NCBI GenBank assembly: GCA_964636865.1 | Contig: CAZWVJ010000004.1 | Coordinates: forward strand, 47,956-111,955 | Origin: B1SED10-75 sp964636865 | Lineage (GTDB): Bacteria > Bacillota > Dethiobacteria > DTU022 > PWGO01 | DNA: 64,000 nt | Direction: 5' to 3' | Part shown: positions 53,501 through 62,607 of the stretch, in pieces | Position numbering within the stretch: the first letter of the stretch is position 1 | How the letters are laid out: every line of letters begins with the position of its first letter | Position numbers and translations under genes: made by a program | The notes under the pieces: model-generated | Told to the model about the DNA's origin: nothing | Seen by the model: the letters and a program-made list of their open reading frames with translations, nothing else | Databases searched by the model: none

Positions 53501-54046
53501 TTATTTTTCCCGGGGCATACAGATAATCTCTTTTACCACCGTGTCAAAAAAATATTGAGAATGAGCCGGAACCATTACACAAGCTGAATCAGCACCTCTC
53601 CCCGAACCGGCCACGGAAATAATTTCCTCACCATAAGGTACCAACCCGGCATCCAGAGCCATACACCCTATCTCCACACATACTTTTACTCCCTGCCCAA
53701 AAAGACGCAAAGCAGAAGCTATAATCTCGGCAGGATAAGCTCCCTGAAACTTGAAACGGAGAGAACGATCTACACCGGCTAAAAGGTGCGTGGTAGTAAG
53801 TATTTGTATTCCCTGTTCCTGAAGTTCCTGGCGAGTTTGCGCCCCCATTTCATCCTCTCCGGGATTTTTAAAACCCACATGGTGGGTTACACATACAATT
53901 TTTTTCCCTTTCCCAGCTAACTTCCGGGCCGTATGTCCCGTGTTGGAAGCTACTACAAGATGGTCAACATCCAGCTCAGAGCTTTTTTTTAAAGCCATAG
54001 AGATAGTTTCATCCGTATTTTCCGCTCCTTTGTTAGGCCAAAGCAT
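53501..54046 (-). CDS. Pyruvate-kinase C-terminal-domain-like protein
   Basis: A 181-residue stand-alone domain like the C-terminal (allosteric) domain of pyruvate kinase. Seen: LVVASNTGHTARKLAG, VCVTHHVGFKNPGEDEM, and GSGRGADSACVMVPA. The family is found widely in Clostridia and archaea and has no established function. ATG start at 54046 with GGAGG about 13 bases upstream. Downstream of the lipoprotein gene but separated by a terminator. Confidence 0.82.
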   Translation of the reverse strand: MLWPNKGAENTDETISMALKKSSELDVDHLVVASNTGHTARKLAGKGKKIVCVTHHVGFKNPGEDEMGAQTRQELQEQGIQILTTTHLLAGVDRSLRFKFQGAYPAEIIASALRLFGQGVKVCVEIGCMALDAGLVPYGEEIISVAGSGRGADSACVMVPAHSQYFFDTVVKEIICMPREK

Positions 54047-54087
54047 CTTAATTCAAACACCTCCGTCGAAATAAATAAATGACAAAA

Positions 54088-54132
54088 AGAGGCTTGCAAC
54101 AGTATAGATAAAGCATTTTTTTGCAAGCCTCT
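54088..54132 (-). terminator. Rho-independent terminator (bidirectional)
   Basis: A perfect 12-bp stem AGAGGCTTGCAA / TTGCAAGCCTCT with T runs on both sides, ending transcription of the lipoprotein gene. Confidence 0.85.
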
Positions 54133-54187
54133 ATTTTTCTTTCAATTTTCATTCTGATTTTGCTTCAATTCGCTTAATGTAAAATCC

Positions 54188-54730
54188 TTATTCCATTAAC
54201 CCATCAAGTTCTTCTTCTTCAAAAAGATCTTCAAGATCTTCCTCATCAAATTCAATTTCATCATCAGGATCCATCATGTCATCATCAAAGTCATAATCCG
54301 GTTCCATAGGGTCATCATCACCGGTGGCTGCCTCGTCAATAAACCATTTTCCTTGTTGTTCAACTAGACGTATTGATTCTGTTTGCGTAGATTCCTGCCC
54401 CATCACAGTAGTGGTCATAGTAACACTTACATCAGCTTCGGTATTACTAATCATTTCCGTTCCTTCAATAACAAAATCAATCTGAAAATCTTGAAAGGTT
54501 CCTTCCATTTGGGCCTCCATCATTTCTATCTCTTCAGCTGATATCTGCTGTCCCTCCACAGTTAACGCGTTCATTCTCTGGTAATCTTGTTCATTGAAAG
54601 CTTCGAAATATGCCTGTACCGTTTGTTCGGGAGTAGACTGTTCACCTCCAAAAAGATTGCACCCTCCCAGAACCATCAATCCTGCCAGCACTACCAAGAA
54701 AAATAAAACCAAGCTCTTTTTAAGCTTCAA
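54188..54730 (-). CDS. Lipoprotein with NTF2-like domain and acidic tail
   Basis: A 180-residue predicted lipoprotein. Basic start, hydrophobic stretch and lipobox VLGGC are clear. The middle (~residues 30-130, TPEQTVQAYFEAFNEQDYQRM) resembles the NTF2-like / DUF4878 fold. The C-terminal ~45 residues are almost all Asp/Glu with Met, likely disordered. The TTG at 54730 is preferred: GAGAGGGGG lies seven bases upstream, whereas the frame opening at 54766 has no site. Function unknown. Confidence 0.78.
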   Translation of the reverse strand: MKLKKSLVLFFLVVLAGLMVLGGCNLFGGEQSTPEQTVQAYFEAFNEQDYQRMNALTVEGQQISAEEIEMMEAQMEGTFQDFQIDFVIEGTEMISNTEADVSVTMTTTVMGQESTQTESIRLVEQQGKWFIDEAATGDDDPMEPDYDFDDDMMDPDDEIEFDEEDLEDLFEEEELDGLME

Positions 54731-54855
54731 ATTTATTTCCCCCTCTCGTTTATTTTGTACTTTCATTTTACTTTATAATCTGCAAATAATAAACAAGTTT
54801 TTATGAAAAAATATTTCTCTCTCCATAAATCTCCAAAATTAGAACCTAAAATTTA

Positions 54856-55011
54856 CACTACAGTGAAACTTTTATGGTAAAAAGGTTCCGCTAAACCAGG
54901 GGACGGTTCCTTTTGACACCTTTTTGGCGTCTTTTTTGAGGAGTTTGCTTGAGGGTGTCAAAAGGAACCGTCCCCATGGCACCTCTCATTCTATAATCTT
55001 TCGCTGTAGTG
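54856..55011. mobile_element. MITE-like element 3 with TTA flanks
   Basis: Ends CACTACAGTGAAA (54856-54868) and the inverse of CACTACAGCGAAA (54999-55011); 12 of 13 bases match. TTA flanks both sides (54853-54855, 55012-55014), a possible 3-bp target duplication. Inside, a perfect 22-bp inverted repeat (54899-54920 / 54954-54975) carries the GGGGACGGTTCC motif. No coding capacity. Confidence 0.75.
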
Positions 55012-55039
55012 TTACTTAATTTACCCCGGCAAACAAACT

Positions 55040-57091
55040 TCATTGTTTATTTCCAATTTCCACCTCCACATAGCTGAGGCCTTTATAATGATTTATGGGA
55101 TATTGATTGCCATTTACCCTCAACATATCCCCACCGGCAGGAACACCCAAAAACACCTTGGTTTCTGCAGAAGCCGCCGGATTTAACTTTAAAATAAAAT
55201 TATCCTGCCGGGCAATGGTTTTCTCCACCTGGCAGCCGGGAAAAATATGACCGGAAGCCCCTAAAAGATAAGGTTTATCTTCCCGAAATTTTACTTTCCT
55301 TAGGCAAATAGTTTGATATGCTGTTACTTTCAGCGTTTCCCCCTCTTTTATAAGCAAATGCTCGGGGCTAAAATAATTACTATCTCTCAGCTTTACTCGC
55401 CGGTCTTGATTTCCCAGGTTAACCAGAGCTATATATTCATCTTCGTTGATAAAAAATTTAATCCAATAAAGCTCCCTGTGGGGATATATTTCCTTTATTA
55501 TTTTTTCTTTAAGGGGATAAGCCCGCCGGAACAACTTTATTTGTTTATCTCCATATTCAGCGACATTGTCGGAAAAGAAAACCAAGCCTCCCAGCAAATG
55601 ATTTACAAAAAAGAGAGTATACCTTTGATCTGCAGTTAGTTCATTATAATTAACTCCCTTCTTGCCATCCCTGAGAATAAATACATCGGGATCATTACGA
55701 AAAGCGTAGCCATCCAACCTGTACCTGCTTAACGTATCGCGTATAGAATTGACCGTAGAAATTCTTTCCCTCACATGGAGAAACTTCAAAAAGCGAAAAT
55801 CCCAAAAAGGACCGACATCACAGCCAATACGACAATAATCCACCTTCCCCATGGCAGGGCCCAAAGGAACCCCACATCCCAACAACTCTGTGTCTCCTGA
55901 AATTTCATGGATAAAATCCATTACTTCGCTCATTATCTGCCCCCGACTTTTTCCTTGGCGGGGTAAAATTGCCGCCGCATAAAGAAAATCCAACTTGAGA
56001 AAATCATATCCCCATTTCTCCCGGGCAGTATAAAAAACTTCTTTCAGATATTCCTGAAAGCCTTCCGCATAAAAATCCAGCGCATAAAAAAAACCGCTCC
56101 AAAGGGGATTCCACCCCGCCTTTACCGGCTTGCCTTTTTCATCACGCAAAAGCCAATTGGTATTAACTTTAAAACAACGGGAATTTTTTTCACAGATAAA
56201 GGGGGCCAACCATAACCCCGGCTTGTAGCCGTAATTTTTAATTTTCTGGGCCACTGCCCCCATTCCGGAGGGAAATTTGTCATTAATCTCCAGCCAATCC
56301 CCTACTGCTTGCTGAAAACCATCATCAATTTGGAAAATATCAAGACTAATATTATCCTTGCGTAAAACTTCTAAGTTAACATCAACAGCTTTTTCTGAAA
56401 TATCGGTATAGTAATTGTACCAGCTAGTCCAACCCGTCCAATACGGCGCTCCTTTGCGCGGCAGGTCCAGCCTGCTAAAGAAGTCCTCAAAAATATCTTC
56501 TTCCGGGCCTTCTCCCATATATATAGTCAATAAAGGATACTTTTCAAACTGATTAACGAAAGCTCCCTGGCATTCCCGACGGATAATCAATTTGCCGGTA
56601 TTAAAATCAAAATCAAAAAGAGTGTAACCATGAGATTCATCCAGGGAACCAATAAAGTAAAAAGGCTGGGAACGACTGCGAAAATGTGTATAAGTCCATG
56701 AATGCAACCGACCCTCCCGGCCGGAATATTTATGCAAATTATAGTCTCCGTAAGGAGCTGTAGCAAAACGGGATACAGAAGAAACCGGTAAGATACGACC
56801 TCTTTTCCCCATTTCTCCGCTGGTACTCCAGGATTGAAAGCCATTAACCATCATCAGGGCATTATTGTCAATTCCCGGCATGGCTTGCACAAAAAAATTA
56901 ATTAGTTCCAAAGGAACCAGAGCTTCTAAATACAGGTTAAGTATCTTACCGTATCTGGTTTCATGCCACTCCGGAATAATTTTTACTTCCAGATCTTTAC
57001 CCGATAAATCCGGAAAAAAAACTCTTTTTTCCAATCCATGATAGCCCCGATAATGCAGGCGAACCTCTCGAAATAAATCTGATCCCTTCAT
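55040..57091 (-). CDS. Alpha-galactosidase, glycoside hydrolase family 36
   Basis: A 683-residue GH36-type enzyme removing terminal alpha-galactose. The barrel shows WTSWYNYYTDI, FQIDDGFQQAVGDW, GYKPGLWLAPF, the nucleophile Asp in FLKLDFLYAA and an acid/base Asp in GCDVGPFWDF. It lacks an obvious signal peptide, so cytoplasmic action is expected. ATG start at 57091. There is no sugar transporter nearby; glpK is upstream on the same strand but 232 bp away. Specificity is inferred. Confidence 0.88.
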   Translation of the reverse strand: MKGSDLFREVRLHYRGYHGLEKRVFFPDLSGKDLEVKIIPEWHETRYGKILNLYLEALVPLELINFFVQAMPGIDNNALMMVNGFQSWSTSGEMGKRGRILPVSSVSRFATAPYGDYNLHKYSGREGRLHSWTYTHFRSRSQPFYFIGSLDESHGYTLFDFDFNTGKLIIRRECQGAFVNQFEKYPLLTIYMGEGPEEDIFEDFFSRLDLPRKGAPYWTGWTSWYNYYTDISEKAVDVNLEVLRKDNISLDIFQIDDGFQQAVGDWLEINDKFPSGMGAVAQKIKNYGYKPGLWLAPFICEKNSRCFKVNTNWLLRDEKGKPVKAGWNPLWSGFFYALDFYAEGFQEYLKEVFYTAREKWGYDFLKLDFLYAAAILPRQGKSRGQIMSEVMDFIHEISGDTELLGCGVPLGPAMGKVDYCRIGCDVGPFWDFRFLKFLHVRERISTVNSIRDTLSRYRLDGYAFRNDPDVFILRDGKKGVNYNELTADQRYTLFFVNHLLGGLVFFSDNVAEYGDKQIKLFRRAYPLKEKIIKEIYPHRELYWIKFFINEDEYIALVNLGNQDRRVKLRDSNYFSPEHLLIKEGETLKVTAYQTICLRKVKFREDKPYLLGASGHIFPGCQVEKTIARQDNFILKLNPAASAETKVFLGVPAGGDMLRVNGNQYPINHYKGLSYVEVEIGNKQ

Positions 57092-57104
57092 CTTGTTTTA
57101 GGCG

Positions 57105-57260
57105 AGAATATCCCCACTTCTAGGCGATAACATGAGTGGGAGAGGAATCGCCGTTTCTCCTTTCTATAAGCAAGATAACGTAGCCAGTTAAGGCTTAGGC
57201 TGGTCAACCGGAGCTTCTACAAGCGCCCGCCCCCACTGGAGGGGGTATTTGCCTGTGCCC
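57105..57260 (+). mobile_element. Possible IS200/IS605-type right-end remnant without transposase
   Basis: A structured non-coding segment with CCCCACTT / GAGTGGG, GGCGAT / ATCGCC and CCCCC / GGGGG pairs, and the phrase GGAGCTTCTACAAGCGCCCG followed by a hairpin. From memory this resembles the 3' end / guide-RNA region of TnpB-bearing elements. No tnpA or tnpB reading frame is adjacent. Tentative. Confidence 0.35.
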
Positions 57261-57322
57261 CCGAATTAGAATTCAGTTAACAAGTTAACAAACAGTGTTC
57301 TAACAAGTTTTTCTCGAAGTTA

Positions 57323-58816
57323 TTATTCCTCAACCCACTTCAGGGAACGCTCTACTGCCTTTTGCCAGCCGCGGTATCTTTTTTCCCTCTCTTCATTGCT
57401 TATCTGAGATTCAAAGCATTTATCTTCCTGCCACAAGGAAGCTATTTCATCCCGGCTCTCCCATATGCCTACAGCCAACCCCGCCAGGTAAGCTGCCCCC
57501 AGGGAGGTAGTATCCTCATAAGCAGGCCGACGCACCGGTAAGTTTATAAGATCAGCTTGAAATTGTAATAGAAAATTATCACCGACTGCTCCTCCATCCA
57601 CTCGTAATTCTTTTAAATCTATGCCTGACTCCTTTTTCATCAAATCCAAAACATCACGGCTTTGGTAAGCCATAGCTTCCACTGCAGCTCGAGCCAGATG
57701 GGCTTTGCCGGTTCCCCTGGTGATTCCTACAATAGTGCCCCTGGCATAAGGATCCCAGTAAGGAGCCCCCAAGCCCACAAAAGCGGGAACAAGGTATACG
57801 CCGCCCGTATCCGAAACTTGAGCAGTTAAATCCCTTACTTCGGGCGCTTCTTTAATAATACCCAATCCATCACGCAGCCACTGAATTGCCGCTCCCGTGA
57901 TGAAAATACTGCCTTCCAGGGCATATTCCACTCGGTTACCTATTCCCCAGGCAATAGTAGTAAGTAGCCCGGCCTCTGAAATTACCGGTTTTTCGCCCGT
58001 ATTCATTAAAAGAAAACTTCCCGTCCCATAAGTATTTTTGGCCATACCGGTACTAAAACAAGCCTGTCCGAAAAGAGCAGCCTGTTGGTCACCCGCCACT
58101 CCACCTATGGGGATCTTTAACCCCATAAAAGTATCCGGTGCCGTTTCCCCAAATATGCCACTGCTGGGCTGCACTTCCGGCAGAACAGCAGGGGGTACTT
58201 CCAGCAGTTCTAATAGCTCCGGATCCCACTCTAAAGTATGTAAATTGAAAATAAGAGTGCGGGATGCATTCGAATAATCAGTGGCATGAACTTTTCCCCC
58301 GGTGAGCTTGTAAATGAGCCAGCTATCAATGGTTCCCCACGCCAGTTTGCCTTTCTGTGCAGCTTCTTTCACCTCATCTATATTTTGGAGCGCCCACCAC
58401 AATTTACTTCCCGAAAAATAAGGATCTAATAACAAACCCGTTTTTTGGCGGAAAAGATCTTCATATCCCTGCCGTTTCATTTCTTCACATTCTGCAGCCG
58501 TTCGCCGGCACTGCCAAACAATGGCATTGGAAATAGATTCTCCTGTAACCTTATCCCAAAAAACGCTGGTTTCGCGCTGATTTGTAATACCAAGGGCAGC
58601 AATTTGGAATTTATCGATTCCGGCTTCTTGAATTGCTTGCGCAGAAACTTGCTTAACCGCATTCCATATTTCTTCCGGATCGTGTTCTACCCAGCCCGGT
58701 TGCGGAAAAATTTGCTCATGTTCAAGACCGGCCCTGGAAACTAAAACGCCTTTTTCATCCCATACAATAGCCGTAGTCCCTGTAGTTCCCTGATCTATAG
58801 TGAGTAAATATTTCAT
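57323..58816 (-). CDS. glpK: Glycerol kinase
   Basis: ATP-dependent phosphorylation of glycerol to glycerol-3-phosphate. The 497-residue FGGY kinase has TIDQGTTGTTAIVWDE, GITNQRETS, AIVWQCRRTA and GVAGDQQAALFGQ; length is normal. The ATG at 58816 follows GGAGG by eight bases; the frame extends upstream to 58873 but without family similarity. No glycerol facilitator or glpD in the window. An operon with the alpha-galactosidase is possible but the gap is long. Confidence 0.94.
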   Translation of the reverse strand: MKYLLTIDQGTTGTTAIVWDEKGVLVSRAGLEHEQIFPQPGWVEHDPEEIWNAVKQVSAQAIQEAGIDKFQIAALGITNQRETSVFWDKVTGESISNAIVWQCRRTAAECEEMKRQGYEDLFRQKTGLLLDPYFSGSKLWWALQNIDEVKEAAQKGKLAWGTIDSWLIYKLTGGKVHATDYSNASRTLIFNLHTLEWDPELLELLEVPPAVLPEVQPSSGIFGETAPDTFMGLKIPIGGVAGDQQAALFGQACFSTGMAKNTYGTGSFLLMNTGEKPVISEAGLLTTIAWGIGNRVEYALEGSIFITGAAIQWLRDGLGIIKEAPEVRDLTAQVSDTGGVYLVPAFVGLGAPYWDPYARGTIVGITRGTGKAHLARAAVEAMAYQSRDVLDLMKKESGIDLKELRVDGGAVGDNFLLQFQADLINLPVRRPAYEDTTSLGAAYLAGLAVGIWESRDEIASLWQEDKCFESQISNEEREKRYRGWQKAVERSLKWVEE

Positions 58817-59256
58817 GTTATTTACCTCCAATATACTTTGAATATGGATATTATGGGTAACCCAAAGTTTCAAAAAGCTGCCTGTACCAGCAATAATTAT
58901 AGCATTATGTATATTCTAATTCTTCTTTTATAATTATTTATCCTCCTTTACCCCAAATTTATTGGCAATTCCCTCTCCCCGCATAAGCAGTGAAATCCTG
59001 CTACACTTGTTACTAAAAATAAATATTTTCATTTACTAAAGAATGCTGATTTTTTAACTTCTCCCGGGGTATGGTCGGACAATTAATCATTAATTATTCT
59101 CAGTTTATATGCCTGCGGACTTAAAATTTTGAAAAAGTTAATGCAGGATTAAAGCAACTTTAAAATGAATAAACTTAATAAGGTAATTGAAGTTACAACC
59201 AAGAATCACAATCTGATTATTTAACCCTAAACCAGTGCCGGGAAGGAGTTAAAACT
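58817..59256. promoter_or_regulatory. Divergent region between glpK and the metallo-beta-lactamase-fold gene
   Basis: About 440 AT-rich bp with no gene. A short palindromic stretch AATTAATCATTAATTATT lies near 59080-59100. No riboswitch or clear promoter pair was identified. Confidence 0.45.
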
Positions 59257-59328
59257 ATTTCCATCAATTACGCAAATGAACATGGAATTTTTAAAGTTAC
59301 CTTACCTCTACCTTTTGCCCTGGATCAT

Positions 59329-60231
59329 GTGAACTGCTACGCCATAGAAGGAGAAACCGGGTGGGATTTAGTTGACACCGGCCTAAACATCAGCCACACA
59401 CATCAAGGCTGGAAAAACTTATTAGAAGAATATGATCTAAAATGGGGAAATGTACGGTCTATTTATGTGACTCATTATCATCCCGACCACTATGGCGCCG
59501 CCGGTTGGCTGCAAGAAAAAACCGGGGCCCCCGTTTATATGTCTTCACGTAGTCTAGAAGAAGTAAATCACGTTTGGCAAGCAGGCTTTGACTTTATAAA
59601 TAACTTTAAAGATTTTTATTTAGCACACGGTGTTCCCGCAGAAATGATGGATAACATATCCGGTAATATGATCAATACAGCCCGCATAGTTTTCCCTGAA
59701 CTCCCTCATATTGTCAACATAGAAGAAGGAGATCAAGTTTTGCTGGGTAAATATACTTACGAAGTTATATCAACTCCCGGGCATGCAGACGGCCACATCT
59801 GTTTTTACTGCCCCCAAAATCAAATTCTGTTTTCCGGTGATCATCTTTTACCGAAAATAACTTCAAACATAAGTTTATGGCCGGGAGGAGATCATAATCC
59901 CCTTCAAAAATTTTTTTCTTCCCTGCATAAAATAAGTGACCTGGAAACAAAGTTAGTACTGCCGGCTCATGGAGAAATTTTTACCGGAGTAAAAAAAAGA
60001 GTCGAAGAACTTTACCGGCATCACCAATATCGTCTTGAACGCATGACCCAAATTGCCGGAGAAGGAAAAACCGCTTTTGAAATATCTCAAGAAGTTTTTG
60101 GCACAGACCTCTCCCTGCATGAAATTCGCTTTGCCATCTCTGAAACATTAGCCCACCTAGTTTACCTGCAAGCAGAAAACAGATTAAAAACTAATGAATT
60201 AAACGGCCTCATTTATTTTCAAAAAGCCTAG
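59329..60231 (+). CDS. Metallo-beta-lactamase-fold hydrolase
   Basis: A protein of at least 300 residues with the dinuclear zinc motif THYHPDHYGAAG (HxHxDH), a His in STPGHADGH, Asp in FSGDHLLP and a final His in PAHGE, as in glyoxalase-II-like enzymes; the C-terminal ~70 residues are an added helical domain. The substrate is unknown. The first available GTG (59329) falls inside the conserved LPLPFALDHVNCYAIEG motif with no ribosome site, so the true start is probably the ATT at 59257, eight bases after GGAAGGAG, giving 324 residues. Confidence 0.85.
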   Translation: MNCYAIEGETGWDLVDTGLNISHTHQGWKNLLEEYDLKWGNVRSIYVTHYHPDHYGAAGWLQEKTGAPVYMSSRSLEEVNHVWQAGFDFINNFKDFYLAHGVPAEMMDNISGNMINTARIVFPELPHIVNIEEGDQVLLGKYTYEVISTPGHADGHICFYCPQNQILFSGDHLLPKITSNISLWPGGDHNPLQKFFSSLHKISDLETKLVLPAHGEIFTGVKKRVEELYRHHQYRLERMTQIAGEGKTAFEISQEVFGTDLSLHEIRFAISETLAHLVYLQAENRLKTNELNGLIYFQKA

Positions 60232-60258
60232 CGCTACAGCGAAAGATTATAGAATGAG
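60232..60258. repeat. Partial copy of the MITE 3 end
   Basis: 25 bases (60234-60258) match the reverse complement of 54985-55009 exactly, preceded by one extra TIR-like pair. It begins 1 nt after the stop of the metallo-beta-lactamase-fold gene and has no matching second end. Confidence 0.75.
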
Positions 60259-60277
60259 CATCCTGTGCCTTGCTAAG

Positions 60278-60727
60278 TTAAATGTAATATGAATGATCTT
60301 CATAGGGGGAAGAATTTATTCTTTTCTGCTCGGCAGCTAAATCTGCCAGGGTAACCGCCGCTAATTCGCTGTTCACCAGCTTCTTTATTCTAATCCAGAC
60401 ATCCCTGAGCACACAGCTATCAACCCGCTCACAAGCCTCAGGATGATCAACACAGGGTACCGGCGAAAGCGAATTCTCAACTATTTCCAGTATTTCCAAT
60501 AAAACAATTTTATCCGGCGAATACGACAAATAATAACCACCCCGACTCCCTTTTTGGGTGTACACATAGCCGTTATTTCTTAAAGGAATCATAATTTGTT
60601 CCAGGTACTTCTCGGAAATCTCTTGCCTTCTGGCGATTTCTTTTAATTGCAGGGGCCCCTTCGCATAGTTAATGGCCAATTCAACCATGGCTCTTGCCGC
60701 ATAACGCCCTCTGGTGGAAAGCTGCAA
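60278..60727 (-). CDS. Rrf2-family transcriptional regulator (IscR-like cysteines)
   Basis: A 149-residue winged-helix regulator of the Rrf2 family (STRGRYAARAMVELA, EISEKYLEQIM, GSRGGYYL). It has C92, C99 and C105, close to the C-x5-C-x5-C spacing of IscR that holds a [2Fe-2S] cluster, unlike the cysteine regulator CymR. The cysK gene is directly upstream on the same strand (24 nt), so it may control cysteine or Fe-S supply. TTG start at 60727 with GGGGGG upstream. Confidence 0.88.
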   Translation of the reverse strand: MQLSTRGRYAARAMVELAINYAKGPLQLKEIARRQEISEKYLEQIMIPLRNNGYVYTQKGSRGGYYLSYSPDKIVLLEILEIVENSLSPVPCVDHPEACERVDSCVLRDVWIRIKKLVNSELAAVTLADLAAEQKRINSSPYEDHSYYI

Positions 60728-60751
60728 ATTGTTACCCCCCTGTAATATAAA

Positions 60752-61675
60752 TTAAACAGCAAATAATGCTGTGGAAATGTACCTTTCGGCCAGGTCAGGG
60801 AAAATAACTGTTATAAGTTTGTCAGTATTTTCCTCACGCCGGGCTAATTGTAAAGCTGCATAACAGGCTGCTCCGGAAGATATCCCCACCAGTAACCCTT
60901 CTTCTTTTGTTAATTGCCGGGCTGTTTCCAACGCATTTTCATTTGATACCGGGATTATTTCATCCACAAGCGAAGTATCCAAAACATCGGGAACAAAACC
61001 GGCCCCAATGCCTTGAATAGCATGAGGAGCCGGTTTTCCGCCGGAAAGAACCGGGGAGTTCTCCGGTTCCACTGCCACTGCTTTAAAAGTTGTTTTTTTT
61101 CTTTTAATGTTTTGCGATATCCCCGTAATGGTACCCCCAGTACCTACACCCGCTACCACTATATCAACCGTTCCTTCAGTGTCATTCCATATTTCCTCTG
61201 CAGTAGTCAACCGGTGCACCTTAGGATTGGCAAAATTGGAAAACTGCTGGGGCATAAAATACTTTTCATCCAAATCTGCCATTTCTTTAGCTTTCTGCAC
61301 GGCTCCATTCATTCCTTTTTCTCCCGGAGTAAGAACGATTTCTGCCCCCAAAGATTTTAGCAAACTCCTTCGCTCCCGGCTCATACTGTCAGGCATAACC
61401 AAAATACAGGAATAACCCCTGGCTGCACTTACCATAGCCAGTGCAATTCCCGTATTCCCGCTGGTAGGCTCAAGAATAACCATCCCCTCCCGGATAAGCC
61501 CTTCTTTTTCCGCTTCCTCAATCATGCTTAAGCCGATACGGTCCTTTACACTGCCTCCCGGATTAGCAGATTCCAGTTTTGCGGCAATACTGGCCCGGCT
61601 ATTCTTTGCCACCCGATTCAAATAAACCATAGGAGTGTTGCCAATCAAGTCTACTACATTTTCTTTTACATTCAT
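60752..61675 (-). CDS. cysK: Cysteine synthase A (O-acetylserine sulfhydrylase)
   Basis: PLP enzyme making cysteine from O-acetylserine and sulfide. The 307-residue chain shows GNTPMVYLNR, the PLP lysine in NPGGSVKDRIG, the substrate loop PTSGNTGIAL and the phosphate loop GVGTGGTITG. It lies between metA and the Rrf2 gene. The 14-nt gap to metA indicates an operon metA-cysK-rrf2, possibly including metY. Confidence 0.94.
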   Translation of the reverse strand: MNVKENVVDLIGNTPMVYLNRVAKNSRASIAAKLESANPGGSVKDRIGLSMIEEAEKEGLIREGMVILEPTSGNTGIALAMVSAARGYSCILVMPDSMSRERRSLLKSLGAEIVLTPGEKGMNGAVQKAKEMADLDEKYFMPQQFSNFANPKVHRLTTAEEIWNDTEGTVDIVVAGVGTGGTITGISQNIKRKKTTFKAVAVEPENSPVLSGGKPAPHAIQGIGAGFVPDVLDTSLVDEIIPVSNENALETARQLTKEEGLLVGISSGAACYAALQLARREENTDKLITVIFPDLAERYISTALFAV

Positions 61676-61689
61676 TATTAATCCCTCCC

Positions 61690-62607
61690 TTATCCAATTT
61701 CTCTTAAATCATAAGGAGTTTCTTGGTATACAAAGTAATTCAGCCAGTTCATAAATAAAAGATGAGCATGCCCCCTCCACTTCACCACCGGTTCTCTTGC
61801 CGGATTATCATTCCGGAAATAATTACGAGGTACATTGATATTCAGGCCTTTTTTAAGGTCTCTTTCATATTCTTCTTTTAAAGTATGAGCATCGTATTCA
61901 GCATGGCCGGTAACATATATTTGACGCCCATCTTTTCTTGCTACCAAGTAAATCCCGGCTTCCTCGGATTCAGATAATATTTCCAGTTCATCCACTTTTT
62001 TGATATCCTCTTTTCTAACTTCCGTATAACGCGAATGGGGCACAAAAAATTCTTCATCAAAACCCCGCATAAGCTTGGATTTTTTCTTGTTAACCCCGTG
62101 AGCATACACACCGAATAATTTCGTTTCTAAAGGATGTTTGGGAATACCATGATGATAATACAAGCCGGCCTGAGCACCCCAGCATAAGTGCAAAGTAGAA
62201 AAAATATTACTTTTGCTCCATTCCATGATTTCTTTTAATTCTTCCCAATAATTCGCTTCCTCAAAATCCAGGTGTTCGATGGGGGCACCGGTTATAATCA
62301 TACCGTCAAATTTTTGATCTTCCACATCGGAAAATGTACGGTAGAACTTTTGCAAGTGTTCCCGGGAAGTATTTTTACATTCATGCATGCTGGATTGTAA
62401 TAAAAATATATCTACCTGCAACGGCGAATTTCCCAATAAGCGTAAAATCTGGGTTTCAGTAACTATCTTGGTGGGCATAAGATTAAGTATGAGTATCTGA
62501 AGAGGACGGATATCCTGATGATAAGCTCGCTTCTCATGCATCACAAATATATTCTCTTCATTTAATATTTCCGCTGCCGGTAAATTATCAGGTATTTTTA
62601 TGGGCAT
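61690..62607 (-). CDS. metA: Homoserine O-acyltransferase, predicted acetyl-CoA specific
   Basis: MetA activates homoserine for methionine synthesis. The 305-residue chain has the nucleophile Cys142 in LHLCWGAQA and the RYTEV region. In this family residue 111 sets the acyl donor: Glu favours acetyl-CoA, Gly succinyl-CoA. Here residue 111 is Glu (GAPIEHLDFEE), so acetylation is predicted. That agrees with metY, an O-acetylhomoserine enzyme, 145 bp upstream. ATG start with AAGGAGAA upstream. Confidence 0.93.
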   Translation of the reverse strand: MPIKIPDNLPAAEILNEENIFVMHEKRAYHQDIRPLQILILNLMPTKIVTETQILRLLGNSPLQVDIFLLQSSMHECKNTSREHLQKFYRTFSDVEDQKFDGMIITGAPIEHLDFEEANYWEELKEIMEWSKSNIFSTLHLCWGAQAGLYYHHGIPKHPLETKLFGVYAHGVNKKKSKLMRGFDEEFFVPHSRYTEVRKEDIKKVDELEILSESEEAGIYLVARKDGRQIYVTGHAEYDAHTLKEEYERDLKKGLNINVPRNYFRNDNPAREPVVKWRGHAHLLFMNWLNYFVYQETPYDLREIG

